The notes under the pieces are model-generated. The model was not told where the DNA came from and made no database searches. It was given only the letters and a program-made list of their open reading frames with translations. The position numbers were made by a program, and so were the translations under genes. A stretch of DNA of 64,000 nt from Hyphomicrobiaceae bacterium (GTDB taxonomy: Bacteria > Pseudomonadota > Alphaproteobacteria > Rhizobiales > Hyphomicrobiaceae), in NCBI GenBank assembly GCA_022844275.1, contig JALHMB010000002.1, positions 682,001 through 746,000 of the forward strand, in the 5' to 3' direction. Of this stretch, positions 29,067 through 39,210 are shown in pieces. Numbering within the stretch: the first letter of the stretch is position 1; every line of letters begins with the position of its first letter.

Positions 29067-30361
29067 GCCGTCCCGAACGTGTTGATCAGCCGAAGGCAGC
29101 CGACATCGAGCGTCTCATGCTCGATCTTGGCGCCCGCGCGCGTGCTGCGGCAGCCGATCTGGCACTTGCTCCGACGGATCAGAAGAACAAGGCGCTGCAC
29201 GCCATGGCGGCGGCGCTCCGTCACTCGGCCAATGCCATTCTCGACGTGAATGCGCTCGATGTCGCCGACGTGAAGGCCGCCGGCCAGGCATCGTCATTCG
29301 TGGATCGCCTGACGCTCACGCCCGATCGCATCGAGGGCATCGCCAAGGGTCTCGAAGATATCGCCGCCCTCGATGATCCCGTCGGTGCCGTCATCGCCGA
29401 CTGGAAGCAGCCGAACGGCCTGCACTTCGAGCGCGTGCGCGTGCCGATTGGCGTCATCGGCATCATCTACGAAAGTCGGCCGAACGTGACGGCCGATGCC
29501 GGCGGGCTCACGCTCAAGTCTGGCAATGCTGCGATCTTGCGCACGGGCTCCGACGCCCAGCGCTCGGCGACCGCCATCCATGAATGTCTCGTCGCCGGGC
29601 TCAGCGAGGCAGGCCTTCCCGAAGCGGCTATCACTCTTGTCCCGACGACCGATCGTGCTGCTGTCGGTCACATGCTCGCAGGGCTCAATGGTGCCATCGA
29701 CGTCATCGTACCACGCGGTGGCAAGGGCCTCGTTGGCCGCGTGCAGCAGGAAGCGCGCGTGCCCGTGTTCGCGCATCTCGAAGGCATCTGCCACACATTC
29801 ATCGACCGCGACGCCGATCTCGACATCGCAATTCCCCTCGTGATCAACGGCAAGCTCAGGCGTACGGGCGTCTGCGGCGCGACAGAGTGTCTGCTCGTCG
29901 ATCGGCATGCCAAGACCGATCATCTCTCGCCGCTCGTGAAGTCACTGCTCGATGCGGGCTGCGAGGTGCGCGGTGACGCAACGACGCAGAGGGTCGATTC
30001 TCGCGTCGTAGCGGCGAAGCCTGACGACTACGGCCGCGAGTTCCTCGATGCGATCATCGCCGTGAAAGTTGTAGACGGCATCGACGAAGCCATCGCCCAC
30101 ATCGCGCACTACGGCTCGCAGCACACCGACAGCATCATCACCAAGGACAGCGGCACGGCCGAGAAATTCCTCAGCCGCGTCGACAGCGCCATCGTGCTGC
30201 ACAATGCCTCGACGCAGTTCGCGGACGGCGGCGAGTTCGGTTTCGGTGCCGAGATTGGCATTGCCACCGGACGCCTGCACGCGCGCGGCCCCGTCGGTGT
30301 CGAGCAGCTCACGACCTTCAAATACAAAGTGCGCGGGAGCGGCCAGATCCGGCCGAAATAG
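29063..30361 (+). CDS. proA: Glutamate-5-semialdehyde dehydrogenase (gamma-glutamyl phosphate reductase)
   Basis: [43 protein letters not shown] overlap with proB. Confidence 0.98.
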   Translation: MSRPERVDQPKAADIERLMLDLGARARAAAADLALAPTDQKNKALHAMAAALRHSANAILDVNALDVADVKAAGQASSFVDRLTLTPDRIEGIAKGLEDIAALDDPVGAVIADWKQPNGLHFERVRVPIGVIGIIYESRPNVTADAGGLTLKSGNAAILRTGSDAQRSATAIHECLVAGLSEAGLPEAAITLVPTTDRAAVGHMLAGLNGAIDVIVPRGGKGLVGRVQQEARVPVFAHLEGICHTFIDRDADLDIAIPLVINGKLRRTGVCGATECLLVDRHAKTDHLSPLVKSLLDAGCEVRGDATTQRVDSRVVAAKPDDYGREFLDAIIAVKVVDGIDEAIAHIAHYGSQHTDSIITKDSGTAEKFLSRVDSAIVLHNASTQFADGGEFGFGAEIGIATGRLHARGPVGVEQLTTFKYKVRGSGQIRPK

Positions 30362-30385
30362 CCGCGCTTTCACAGGGAGAGCGCC

Positions 30386-31054
30386 ATGCGTGTCATCGAT
30401 CTTTCCATGCCCATTGCCGGCGGTCATCCGCGCTGGCCAACCGAGGTCACCGCCACCGGCGATCTCGCCAAGGGCGATCTCGCGCAGGTGACATGGCTCA
30501 AGGTCTCCTGCCACGCCTTCACGCACGTCGATGCGCGCCGCCACATGTTCATCGACGGGGCGACGATCGAAGCGACGAAGCTCGATGATCTCGTCGGACG
30601 CTGTGCCGTCGTCGATCTCATGGACGTGCAGCCGAACGAGGCCATCGGCGCGGAGAAGCTCGCGGCGCGCGGAAAGCACATCAAGCGCGGCGGCATGGTG
30701 CTGCTGAAGTCGAACTGGGATCGTCAGCGCTCGCCTACGACGAAGGAATTCTGGCTCGACAGCCCCTACATCACGCGCGACGGCGCCGAGTGGCTGCTCG
30801 CGACCGGGATCCGCACGATCGGGTACTCCTTTCCGCAGGACTATCCGATCCGCCTCATGCTCAAAGGCGAGGTACGTCCTCTCGCTGAGCAGGTTACGCA
30901 CGACGTGCTGCTCCGCGCCGGCGTGCACATGGTCGAGTATGTGGCGAATACCGCGGACATCCGTGAGCCGGAGGTTTTCTTGTCGGCAGCGCCGCTGAAA
31001 ATTCCCAGCGGTGACGGCGCACCTGCGCGCGTCTATTGCATCGAGGGGTTGTAG
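30386..31054 (+). CDS. Cyclase family protein (kynurenine formamidase-like)
   Basis: VIDLSMPIAGGHPRWP...VSCHAFTHVDARRHMFIDGATIE. Confidence 0.88.
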   Translation: MRVIDLSMPIAGGHPRWPTEVTATGDLAKGDLAQVTWLKVSCHAFTHVDARRHMFIDGATIEATKLDDLVGRCAVVDLMDVQPNEAIGAEKLAARGKHIKRGGMVLLKSNWDRQRSPTTKEFWLDSPYITRDGAEWLLATGIRTIGYSFPQDYPIRLMLKGEVRPLAEQVTHDVLLRAGVHMVEYVANTADIREPEVFLSAAPLKIPSGDGAPARVYCIEGL

Positions 31055-31055
31055 G

Positions 31056-31155
31056 TCGCGCCTCCGGCGCGAACAGGGCTGCCGCCCTATGACCCGCTCG
31101 GGGGGACACCCCCGAAACCCCTGTCTTTGTTGGACTTGGAGTTCGCGGCAAGCGC
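31056..31155. repeat. Composite palindromic repeat, copy B
   Basis: cgcgcctccggcgcgaacagggctgccgccctatgacccgctcggggggacacccccgaaacccctgtcttt; closely matches reverse complement of the right half of copy D. Confidence 0.85.
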
Positions 31156-31164
31156 GACGCAATC

Positions 31165-31280
31165 CCCTCTCCCCGCTCTTGCGGGGAGAGGGTTAGGGTG
31201 AGGGGCGGCGGCATACGCCGACGTCGAGCGAGCTCCCGCCCCTCATCCCGACCTTCTCCCCGTGAAGGACGGGGAGAAGG
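31165..31280. repeat. Triple-hairpin repeat of the CCCTCTCCCCGC...GCGGGGAGAGGG type
   Basis: 12-bp stem 31165-31176/31181-31192; ~10-bp stem tgaggggcgg/ccgcccctca; 11-bp stem 31252-31262/31270-31280. Confidence 0.85.
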
Positions 31281-31298
31281 AGAAGATCGCGAAGCGAC

Positions 31299-33119
31299 CT
31301 AAACCACCTCTTTCGAGCGCTCCATGCGCTTGCGCACGTTCGGATCGAGCCAGCGCTTCCTTAGGCGGATCGACTTCGGCGTCACCTCGACGAGCTCGTC
31401 GTCGGTGATGTAGCTCATTGCGCGCTCGAGCGTCATGCGCAGCGGCGGCGTCAGGATCATCGCTTCGTCCTTGCCCGAGGCGCGGACGTTGGAGAGCTTC
31501 TTGCCCTGGATGACGTTGACGACGAGATCGTTCTCGCGGCTGTGCTCGCCGACGATCATGCCCTCATAGACGCGCGTCTGCGGGTCGATCATCATCGATC
31601 CGCGCTCCTGGAGATAGAACAGCGAGTACGCCGTCGCTTCGCCCATGGCATTGGAGATTAGGACGCCCTGACGGCGGCCGGCGACCTCGCCCTTGTGCGG
31701 CGCATAGGCATGGAACAGGCGGTTCATAACCGCGGTGCCGCGCGTATCGGTCAGCAACTCGCCCTGGTAGCCAATCAGGCCGCGCGTCGGAACGAAGAAC
31801 ACGAGACGCGTGCGTCCGCCGCCGGACGGGCGCATTTCCTGGAGCTCGCCCTTGCGCTCGGAGAGCTTCTGCACGACGACGCCGGAATGCTGCTCGTCGA
31901 CGTCAACGATCACTTCCTCGATCGGCTCGAGGCGCTGGCCGGTCTCTTCGTCCGTTTTGTAGACGACTCGCGGGCGCGACACGGTGAGTTCGAAACCCTC
32001 GCGGCGCATGTTCTCGATCAGTACGCCGAGCTGCAGTTCACCGCGCCCCGAGACGTCGAAGGAATCCTTGTCGGGATTTTCGACGATCTTGATCGCGACA
32101 TTGCGCTCCGTTTCCTTCATCAGGCGATCGCGGATGACGCGGCTCTGGACTTTGTCGCCCTCAAGGCCGGCGAACGGGCCGTCGTTGATGCGGAAGGTCA
32201 TGGTCAGCGTCGGCGGATCGATCGGCTGGGCCGGGATCGGCGTATCGACGGAAGGATCGCACAGCGTATCGGCGACCGTGGCCTCGGTGACGCCGGCAAT
32301 GGCCACGATGTCGCCGGCCTCGACGAGATCAACGGCGGTGCGCTCGAGCCCGCGGAAGGCGAGCACCTTCGTCACGCGCGTCGTCTCGATCAGCTTGCCC
32401 TCGCGCGAGATGGCCTTGATGGTCTGGTTCGGCTTGAGCGTGCCTGAAATGATGCGGCCCGTCAGGATACGGCCGAGGTAGGCATCGGCTTCGAGGGTCG
32501 TCGCCAGCATCCGGAAAGGCCCTTCCTCGGCGACCGGCGGCGGAACGTGCTTCAGGACCAGCTCGAACAGAGGTTTCAGATCCTCTTTCGGCCCCGCTGG
32601 ATCGACCGCCATCCAGCCATCGCGGCCGGACCCATAGAGGACGGGGAAATCAAGCTGTTCGTCGGTCGCATCGAGACCAGCAAAAAGATCGAAGATCTCG
32701 TTGAGGACCTCGTTGTGGCGCTCGTCCGGACGATCGATCTTGTTGATCACAACGATCGGCCGGATGCCCTGGCGCAGCGCCTTCGAAACGACGAACTTGG
32801 TCTGCGGCAGCGGACCTTCCGAAGCATCGACGAGCAACACAGCACCATCGACCATATTGAGGATGCGCTCGACCTCGCCGCCAAAGTCGGCGTGGCCCGG
32901 CGTGTCGACGATATTGATGCGCGTGCCGTTCCACAGGATCGACGTGCACTTCGCTAGGATCGTGATCCCGCGCTCGCGCTCTTGGTCGTCGGAATCCATG
33001 ACCATCTCCGCGACCTTCTGGTTCTCGCGGAAGACGCCGGATTGCTTCAGGAGCGCATCGACGAGCGTCGTTTTGCCATGGTCGACGTGGGCGATGATCG
33101 CAATATTGCGGATATTCAT
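31299..33119 (-). CDS. typA: Translational GTPase TypA/BipA
   Basis: [54 protein letters not shown]. Confidence 0.98.
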   Translation of the reverse strand: MNIRNIAIIAHVDHGKTTLVDALLKQSGVFRENQKVAEMVMDSDDQERERGITILAKCTSILWNGTRINIVDTPGHADFGGEVERILNMVDGAVLLVDASEGPLPQTKFVVSKALRQGIRPIVVINKIDRPDERHNEVLNEIFDLFAGLDATDEQLDFPVLYGSGRDGWMAVDPAGPKEDLKPLFELVLKHVPPPVAEEGPFRMLATTLEADAYLGRILTGRIISGTLKPNQTIKAISREGKLIETTRVTKVLAFRGLERTAVDLVEAGDIVAIAGVTEATVADTLCDPSVDTPIPAQPIDPPTLTMTFRINDGPFAGLEGDKVQSRVIRDRLMKETERNVAIKIVENPDKDSFDVSGRGELQLGVLIENMRREGFELTVSRPRVVYKTDEETGQRLEPIEEVIVDVDEQHSGVVVQKLSERKGELQEMRPSGGGRTRLVFFVPTRGLIGYQGELLTDTRGTAVMNRLFHAYAPHKGEVAGRRQGVLISNAMGEATAYSLFYLQERGSMMIDPQTRVYEGMIVGEHSRENDLVVNVIQGKKLSNVRASGKDEAMILTPPLRMTLERAMSYITDDELVEVTPKSIRLRKRWLDPNVRKRMERSKEVV

Positions 33120-33295
33120 TTTGGGGTCCGGGTGCGGGCCGCATTGTGCGGCGCAAAAAAAAGGGTTGCGGGTGCCTAGCACAGCCGGGGCCAGATGTCA
33201 TGCCGCGCACGGGTGCGGCATCTCCATGCAAAGGATTAACGCAGCGCAATAAACGCGCTAGGGATGACGAAACGGCGACACAGGATTACCCAGAG

Positions 33296-35194
33296 ATGAC
33301 CGAATTGAGCTTGATGGAAGGGTTCTCCGTCCCCGAGCGGGTGCAATGGCTGGCGCTGGTCGAAAAGGCGCTCAAAGGCGCCGATTTCGAGCGTCGGCTG
33401 GTCGCGCGGACCGCGGACGGCCTTCGGATCGCCCCGCTGTACGGACGCGAGGAGGCGCCGGACGGCCTTGCCAGGCAGCAGCCGGGTGCAGCCCCCTATC
33501 TGCGCGGAGCTAGTGCGGCCACCATTTCTCCCGCCTGGGACATCCGCCAGATCCATGCTGGACCTGACGCGGCGACAGCCAACGCCGCCATTCTGGAGGA
33601 CCTCGAAGGTGGGGCTACCTCACTGAAACTCCTGATTTCCGCGCCGGGCAGGCTCGGCCTGACGCCGGACACCGAGACGCTCGCGGCGGCCCTGAAAGGC
33701 GTCATGCTTGACGTGTGCCCGATCTCGCTAGAGACCGGAGAGGATGTTGTTGTCGCGGCGGAGAGCCTTGGAGAGCTGTGGCGGGCCGCGGGCATTAGCG
33801 AGAAAGCCCGGCTCGGCGCCTTCAATGCCGATCCGCTCGCTGCGCTTGCCTTGACCGGAACACTGAGACAGCCGCTCGATGCAGCGTTGAGCGAAGCCGC
33901 GGCGCTGGCGAAGAGCGCGCTGGGGGCTCCCCACCTGACGGCCCTCGTGGCGGACGGCCACCCTTATCATGCGGCTGGCGCCAGCGAGGCGCAGGAACTC
34001 GCGATCGTGCTGGCGACGCTCGCTGCATACCTTCGCGCCCTCGAAGCTGCCGGAATTGCACCCGACCAGGCGCTGCCGAAGATCGCTATAAACCTCGCCG
34101 TCGATGCCGACCAGATCCTTGGCCTCGCCAAGCTGCGCGCCGCGCGCCGGTTGGTCTGGCAGGTTGCAGACGCCTGTGGCTCGGGTGACGCCGTCGCGCA
34201 CATGACATTCGGCGCTGAGACATCGCTGCGCATGATGGCCAAGCACGACCCGTGGGTGAACATGCTGCGCACGACGATCGCGTGCGCGACGGCAGCCATG
34301 GGCGGCGCGCAATCGATCACCGTCCTCCCCTTCACATGGGCGCTTGGGCAGCCGGACGGGTTCGCGCGGCGCATGGCGCGCAACACTCATCTCGTCCTGC
34401 AGGAGGAAAGCGGGCTCGGCCGCGTTCTCGACCCGGCCGGCGGTAGTTTCGCCATCGAAACACTCACCTCCGAACTCGCCGCGACCGCGTGGAAGCTCTT
34501 CCAGGAAATCGAAGCGGCGGGCGGCATGGCAGCAGTCCTCACCAGCGACCGCATTCAGGACGACATTGCCAAGGTTGCAGAGACCCGCGCCAGACAGCTC
34601 GCTACGGGGCGCATTGAAATGACAGGCGTGTCGGCATTTCCGAAACTCGGCGACGACGGCGTGAAGGTCGTGCCCTGGCCCGCAACATCCGGCTCTGCCA
34701 ACGGCGGCGCGGTCCGCATCAAACCGCTCGCTGTTCGCCGCCTCGCCGAGCCATTCGAGGAGCTGCGCGCGGCTGCCGAAGCACACGCGGTCACGACGGA
34801 GACGCTCTCGAAGGTGTTTCTCGCGTGCGTCGGCGATCTCGCCTCTTATGGCGCGCGCGCGACGTGGATCACGAACTTCCTCGCGGCGGGTGGCGTCGGT
34901 GCGATCCAGTCGGCGCCTTTGAGCGATGCTGCTGCCATCGCCGCGGCCTTCAAGGACAGCGGCACAACGATCGCCTGTATCTGCGGTGCGGACGCGACCT
35001 ACACCGACCTTGGCGCACCTGCTGCTACGGCATTGAAGTCTGCGGGCGCCCAGCGCGTGTACCTGGCCGGGCGACCGAAGGATCTCGAGCCGGCATTGCA
35101 AGCGGCAGGTGTCGATGCCTTCATCTTCGCCGGTTGTGATGCGCTCGCGATGCTCGGCGACTTGCATAAGGCGCTGGGTATCGAGAAGTCGTAA
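33296..35194 (+). CDS. mutA: Methylmalonyl-CoA mutase small subunit (beta)
   Basis: VQWLALVEKALKGADFERRLVARTADGLRIAPLY; FTWALGQPDGFARRMARNTHLVLQEESGLGRVLDPAGGSFAIETLT; no cobalamin-binding DxHxxG in C-terminal domain. Confidence 0.88.
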   Translation: MTELSLMEGFSVPERVQWLALVEKALKGADFERRLVARTADGLRIAPLYGREEAPDGLARQQPGAAPYLRGASAATISPAWDIRQIHAGPDAATANAAILEDLEGGATSLKLLISAPGRLGLTPDTETLAAALKGVMLDVCPISLETGEDVVVAAESLGELWRAAGISEKARLGAFNADPLAALALTGTLRQPLDAALSEAAALAKSALGAPHLTALVADGHPYHAAGASEAQELAIVLATLAAYLRALEAAGIAPDQALPKIAINLAVDADQILGLAKLRAARRLVWQVADACGSGDAVAHMTFGAETSLRMMAKHDPWVNMLRTTIACATAAMGGAQSITVLPFTWALGQPDGFARRMARNTHLVLQEESGLGRVLDPAGGSFAIETLTSELAATAWKLFQEIEAAGGMAAVLTSDRIQDDIAKVAETRARQLATGRIEMTGVSAFPKLGDDGVKVVPWPATSGSANGGAVRIKPLAVRRLAEPFEELRAAAEAHAVTTETLSKVFLACVGDLASYGARATWITNFLAAGGVGAIQSAPLSDAAAIAAAFKDSGTTIACICGADATYTDLGAPAATALKSAGAQRVYLAGRPKDLEPALQAAGVDAFIFAGCDALAMLGDLHKALGIEKS

Positions 35195-35270
35195 AAAGGC
35201 GGGGGCTCCGGGGGTGTCCCCCCGGTCGGGGTGTGGGGCCGAAGCCCCACTCGCGCCGCAGGCGCGAACC
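35195..35270. repeat. Composite palindromic repeat, copy C (half element, inverted)
   Basis: Reverse complement reads cgcgcctgcggcgcgagtggggcttcggccccacaccccgaccggggggacacccccggagcccccgccttttt. Confidence 0.8.
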
Positions 35271-35298
35271 AACTCTCTGAACGTCGGCGGATACCATC

Positions 35299-35760
35299 AT
35301 GCCCAAGATCGACATCAATGCCGTGCCGAAGCGCAAGGGCGCGCCCTATCCGCCGCCATTCGACGCGCCCTGTGCCGAGCGCGTGCGGCAGCGGCTTGGA
35401 GATGCAGGCGGCCTAACGGATTTCGGCGTCAACCTCATGCACCTTCCACCGGGCAACTGGTCGAGCCAGCGCCACTGGCATTCGCATGAAGATGAGTTCG
35501 TCTACGTGCTCGAAGGCGAACTCTTCCTGGTCGAGGATGGCGGCGAGACCGTGCTGCGCGCGGGCGACTGCGCGACCTTTCCGAAGGGCACCGGCAACGG
35601 CCACCACATGATCAACAGATCAAACGCGATGGCGGTCTATCTCGAAGTCGGCTCACGCCAGTGGGACGACCTTACGACCTGCTCCGACATCGACATTATG
35701 AGCTCGAATGCTGACGGCAGGTTCGTGCACAAGGACGGCACGCCCTACCCTGAGCGCTGA
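35299..35760 (+). CDS. Cupin domain-containing protein
   Basis: GNWSSQRHWHSHEDEFVYVLEGELFLVEDGGETVLRAGDCATFPKG. Confidence 0.93.
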   Translation: MPKIDINAVPKRKGAPYPPPFDAPCAERVRQRLGDAGGLTDFGVNLMHLPPGNWSSQRHWHSHEDEFVYVLEGELFLVEDGGETVLRAGDCATFPKGTGNGHHMINRSNAMAVYLEVGSRQWDDLTTCSDIDIMSSNADGRFVHKDGTPYPER

Positions 35761-35774
35761 TTGGAGCGCTGCCC

Positions 35775-36689
35775 TCAGATCTCGATCATGCCTTCGCTGA
35801 CACGGACGGCACTGCCGCCGATGCGCACGGTCTCGAGCTTACCGCGTGACGCGACCTCGAACGAGAGCGCGATGAGGCTCGGGCGGCTCATCTCGAAGCC
35901 TTGTTCGATCATGCGTTTGTGCGTGCCCGCCGGCAGCTGGTCGAAGGCATTGACGACGCCTGCGAAAGCGGCTGCTGCACCGCCCGTTGCCGGATCCTCG
36001 ACGATGCCTGCGCCCGGCCCGAACATGCGGGCGTGGTACGACGAGGTCGTGTGCACTGTCTCACCTGTGTAGAGGAAGGCCTTGCCTGCACGCGCGCTGC
36101 CGAACGCGGTCGCCCAGTGCGTCGAGACGATCTCCGCGCGGCCGATAGCCGCCAACGATGCGACAGGTACGAAGGTGAAGGGCACGCCCGCCGACCACTG
36201 CGAGGGACGGTGATTGGCAAAGCCGATCTCCGACGGCGTTAGCCCAAGCGCTGCGGCCAGTCGCTCGCTGCTTGGAGGATCGCCTGCGGGCTCGGGCAAC
36301 TTGGGCGCATCGAACTCGGCATGGGCAGCCTTGCCGGCGCGCATGCGGACGCCGACACGGACGGCGCCTATCGTCTCTTCGAGCACGACGAGGGCGTCCT
36401 GATCGGTGGTGGGATCACCCGCCTGAAGCTGGGCAAGCAGAATGCCGGTGCCGATGGTCGGATGCCCGGCAAAAGGCAGCTCCACGGCGGGCGTGAAGAT
36501 GCGCACGCGGGCGGATGCCACAGGGTTCGTCGCCTTCTGGACGAAGACGGTCTCGGAGAGATTGAGCTCGCGCGCGATGTCCTGCATGAGGCCGGTCGGC
36601 AGCGCATCGGCGTTCATCACCACGCCGAGCGGGTTACCGCCAAAGCGCACTTCAGTGAAGACGTCCAGCGTATAGAATTTGAGCCGCAT
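35775..36689 (-). CDS. PhzF family phenazine biosynthesis-like isomerase
   Basis: YTLDVFTEVRFGGNPLGVVMNAD...ELNLSETVFVQ...FTPAVELPFAGHPTIGTG...EDPATGGAAAAF. Confidence 0.95.
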   Translation of the reverse strand: MRLKFYTLDVFTEVRFGGNPLGVVMNADALPTGLMQDIARELNLSETVFVQKATNPVASARVRIFTPAVELPFAGHPTIGTGILLAQLQAGDPTTDQDALVVLEETIGAVRVGVRMRAGKAAHAEFDAPKLPEPAGDPPSSERLAAALGLTPSEIGFANHRPSQWSAGVPFTFVPVASLAAIGRAEIVSTHWATAFGSARAGKAFLYTGETVHTTSSYHARMFGPGAGIVEDPATGGAAAAFAGVVNAFDQLPAGTHKRMIEQGFEMSRPSLIALSFEVASRGKLETVRIGGSAVRVSEGMIEI

Positions 36690-36959
36690 GATGGGTTCCA
36701 GGTACCGCGCTTTTCAGGCTGCGTTTATGGCGCGCAACCATGCATAGAATTGGGCTTTCGTCCAAGCAACTTCCAGCATCAGGCGCGGCGGGGGGGGCGC
36801 AGGACGGGGTCTATTCCTCGGGTTCGCTCCGGCCCGACGAACGGATAGCCGCCTCAAGCGACGTTCATGTGATTCGGCAATTTGCCTGCTTCGTCACCAT
36901 ATGATGATGCTAAGCAATGCCGGTGGTTGCCATCGGCACCTAAAGGAATTCACACGAAA

Positions 36960-37604
36960 ATGACCAAGAAGAACATTAGCGAGAAGAACTCGGTACAGCG
37001 GCTTGAGGGCCTCTCGGGCATCGCGAACGTCTGCGTATTCTGCGGTTCGGGAAGCGGCCGCGATCCAGCGTTTGTCGCCGGCGCGCGTATTCTAGGGCAG
37101 CAGCTCGCCGAGACCGGAATCGGCCTCGTCTATGGCGGCGGCAGTCTCGGTCTCATGGGCGAGGTCGCCAAGTCCGTGCTCAAGCACAAGGGCCATGTGA
37201 CCGGCATCATTCCTTCGTTCCTGTCGGAGAAGGAGCAGATGCTGCGCGAGGTGGACGAGCTGATCGTCACCGAGGACATGCATCAGCGCAAGCGCCTGAT
37301 GTTCGAGCGCTCCGACGCCTTCGTGGCCCTGCCGGGTGGTATCGGCACGCTCGAGGAACTCGTCGAGCAGCTCACCTGGGCGCAGCTCGGCCGCCATAAC
37401 AAACCGGTCGTGATCGCGAATATCGCGGGGTACTGGGATTCACTCTGCGCGCTGCTCGATCACATGCGTGCGGAGACGTTCATCCGCGCGGGCCTCAATG
37501 TGCCCTATACGGTCGTGGATAACGCGGAGGATATCCTGCCGGCCATTGCAGCGGCGGCCCCGGTCGTTTCCAAAGAACGTACCGAAGTTATTGAGCGCAT
37601 GTAA
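36960..37604 (+). CDS. LOG family (TIGR00730-type Rossmann fold) protein
   Basis: VCVFCGSGSGRDPAFV...GIGLVYGGGSLGLMG...ALPGGIGTLEELVEQLTWAQLG; start trimmed to 36960. Confidence 0.94.
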   Translation: MTKKNISEKNSVQRLEGLSGIANVCVFCGSGSGRDPAFVAGARILGQQLAETGIGLVYGGGSLGLMGEVAKSVLKHKGHVTGIIPSFLSEKEQMLREVDELIVTEDMHQRKRLMFERSDAFVALPGGIGTLEELVEQLTWAQLGRHNKPVVIANIAGYWDSLCALLDHMRAETFIRAGLNVPYTVVDNAEDILPAIAAAAPVVSKERTEVIERM

Positions 37605-37624
37605 GTGCGCGCAATCAGGAACGA

Positions 37625-38500
37625 ATGATGGCTCCGCCCGACCAGCCAGGCTCGCGCCTCACGATTGCCGACCTCCTTGCCGTGATGGCCGCGCTCAGAA
37701 CGCCGGGGTCGGGTTGCCCATGGGATCTCGAGCAGACCTTCGCAACGATCGCACCCTACACGATCGAGGAGGCCTATGAGGTCGCGGACGCGATCGAGCG
37801 CGGGAACCGCGTCGACCTCAGGGAAGAGCTCGGCGATCTGCTGTTGCAGGTCGTCTACCACGCGCGCATGGCGGAGGAGGAAGGCGCCTTCGCGTTCGCG
37901 GATGTCGTGCACGGCGTTACGGAAAAGATGATCCGTCGTCACCCGCACGTCTTCGGCGATGAAAAGGCGAGGTCGGCTCAGCTCGCCAAGGGATGGTGGG
38001 AGAACATCAAGGCCGAGGAGCGGGCGGCCAAGCAGGCGGAAGGTCGATCTGCCGCCCCATCGGAGCCTTCGCTGCTCGCCGACGTGCCCATCGGGTTGCC
38101 GGGCATGACGCGCGCGATAAAGCTTCAAGCCAAGGCGGCGCGTGTCGGCTTCGACTGGCCGTCGCTGGCACCAGTGTTCTCCAAGATGCAGGAAGAGCTG
38201 GCCGAGCTCGAAGAGATCGCGGTGCCGGCCGACCCGCGCGGCACCAGTCCCCCGAACGGGCCAACCGATCCGCGCATCGTGGACGAATTCGGCGACGTGC
38301 TGTTCGTGATGGCGAACGTCGCCCGACACCTGGACGTCGACCCGGAGACGGCGCTGCGAACGGCCAATGCCAAGTTCGTGCGCCGCTTCGCCTACATCGA
38401 GCGCCGCCTCGCCGAGCAGGGGAAATCACCCGACAGCGCGACGCTGGAAGACATGGACGCCCTTTGGGTCGAGGCCAAGACCGAGGAGCGCGGTAGCTGA
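37625..38500 (+). CDS. mazG: Nucleoside triphosphate pyrophosphohydrolase MazG
   Basis: LRTPGSGCPWDLEQTFATIAPYTIEEAYEVADAIER...LREELGDLLLQVVYHARMAEE. Confidence 0.96.
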   Translation: MMAPPDQPGSRLTIADLLAVMAALRTPGSGCPWDLEQTFATIAPYTIEEAYEVADAIERGNRVDLREELGDLLLQVVYHARMAEEEGAFAFADVVHGVTEKMIRRHPHVFGDEKARSAQLAKGWWENIKAEERAAKQAEGRSAAPSEPSLLADVPIGLPGMTRAIKLQAKAARVGFDWPSLAPVFSKMQEELAELEEIAVPADPRGTSPPNGPTDPRIVDEFGDVLFVMANVARHLDVDPETALRTANAKFVRRFAYIERRLAEQGKSPDSATLEDMDALWVEAKTEERGS

Positions 38501-38522
38501 GCCGCGCCGCGTCCCCCCGGCC

Positions 38523-38933
38523 TTAGTAAGACATGCCTGCTTCGTAAACGCGGCTCTTTGCGCCGAGCGTCGCCGTGCCCGAGTAGCCGTCGGTGCTGCG
38601 CCAATGGACCTTGTCGCCCTCCAGGCGCAGGCTCACGCAGTGATCCTTCCCGCCGAGCCAGCTCCGCCAGCGATGGCAGATGCGATCGGCGGCGACCCAC
38701 CAGGTGCCCCTGTCGAAAGCTGAGCCCGTGTAGAATTCCAGATCCTTGGCACGGCCAATCATGGTGCCGTTGCCAGAATAGCTGATGGGAAGCGCCCCGG
38801 CGGGCGTGTGAAGCGTCACCGTCCGGTTGGCGACGATCTCGTGAAGATCGACTCGGTTGCTCGCCCCTTGGGCGATGGCCGTACCCATGGCGGCGACAAC
38901 AATGACCCCCGCAAGTGCAAAACTCGAACTCAT
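38523..38933 (-). CDS. Hypothetical secreted protein (possibly DUF995-like)
   Basis: Signal peptide-like N-terminus FALAGVIVVAAMGTAIAQG; W/C-rich mature part. Confidence 0.6.
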   Translation of the reverse strand: MSSSFALAGVIVVAAMGTAIAQGASNRVDLHEIVANRTVTLHTPAGALPISYSGNGTMIGRAKDLEFYTGSAFDRGTWWVAADRICHRWRSWLGGKDHCVSLRLEGDKVHWRSTDGYSGTATLGAKSRVYEAGMSY

Positions 38934-39210
38934 ACAACGTCCCCGTGATTACCGCTGACTGGTTCGCTTGTACCTCTGTCTTGTAGGCCGCAATTGGACG
39001 GCGGCGGAGCTACTTCGAGGCAACGGCTGCCATGCAAAGAGAATGCCCCGTAACAAGGGGGCGAGGCTAAATCGAACTTACCAATAGGTTAACAGCTTGA
39101 AGAAATAACCATTTTAAGCGGCGCGCAGCTCACTGAATATCGCGATGGCGCGTGCGGCTATCGCGCGCAGGCACACCCAGGGAACTGTGGATAACTCCTT
39201 CGCTGCCGGT

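Noticed and set aside
31165-31280. Possible CRISPR-like or tRNA-like structured array
   Set aside because: Hairpins differ from each other, there are no regular spacers, and no cloverleaf or T-loop could be drawn; better explained as a dispersed palindromic repeat.
33728-35272. 514-aa minus-strand ORF
   Set aside because: Antisense shadow of mutA; no recognisable domain.
36789-36800. G-homopolymer run (ggggggggcg) upstream of the LOG gene as a phase-variation tract
   Set aside because: Lies in intergenic DNA well upstream of the trimmed start at 36960 and does not interrupt a reading frame.
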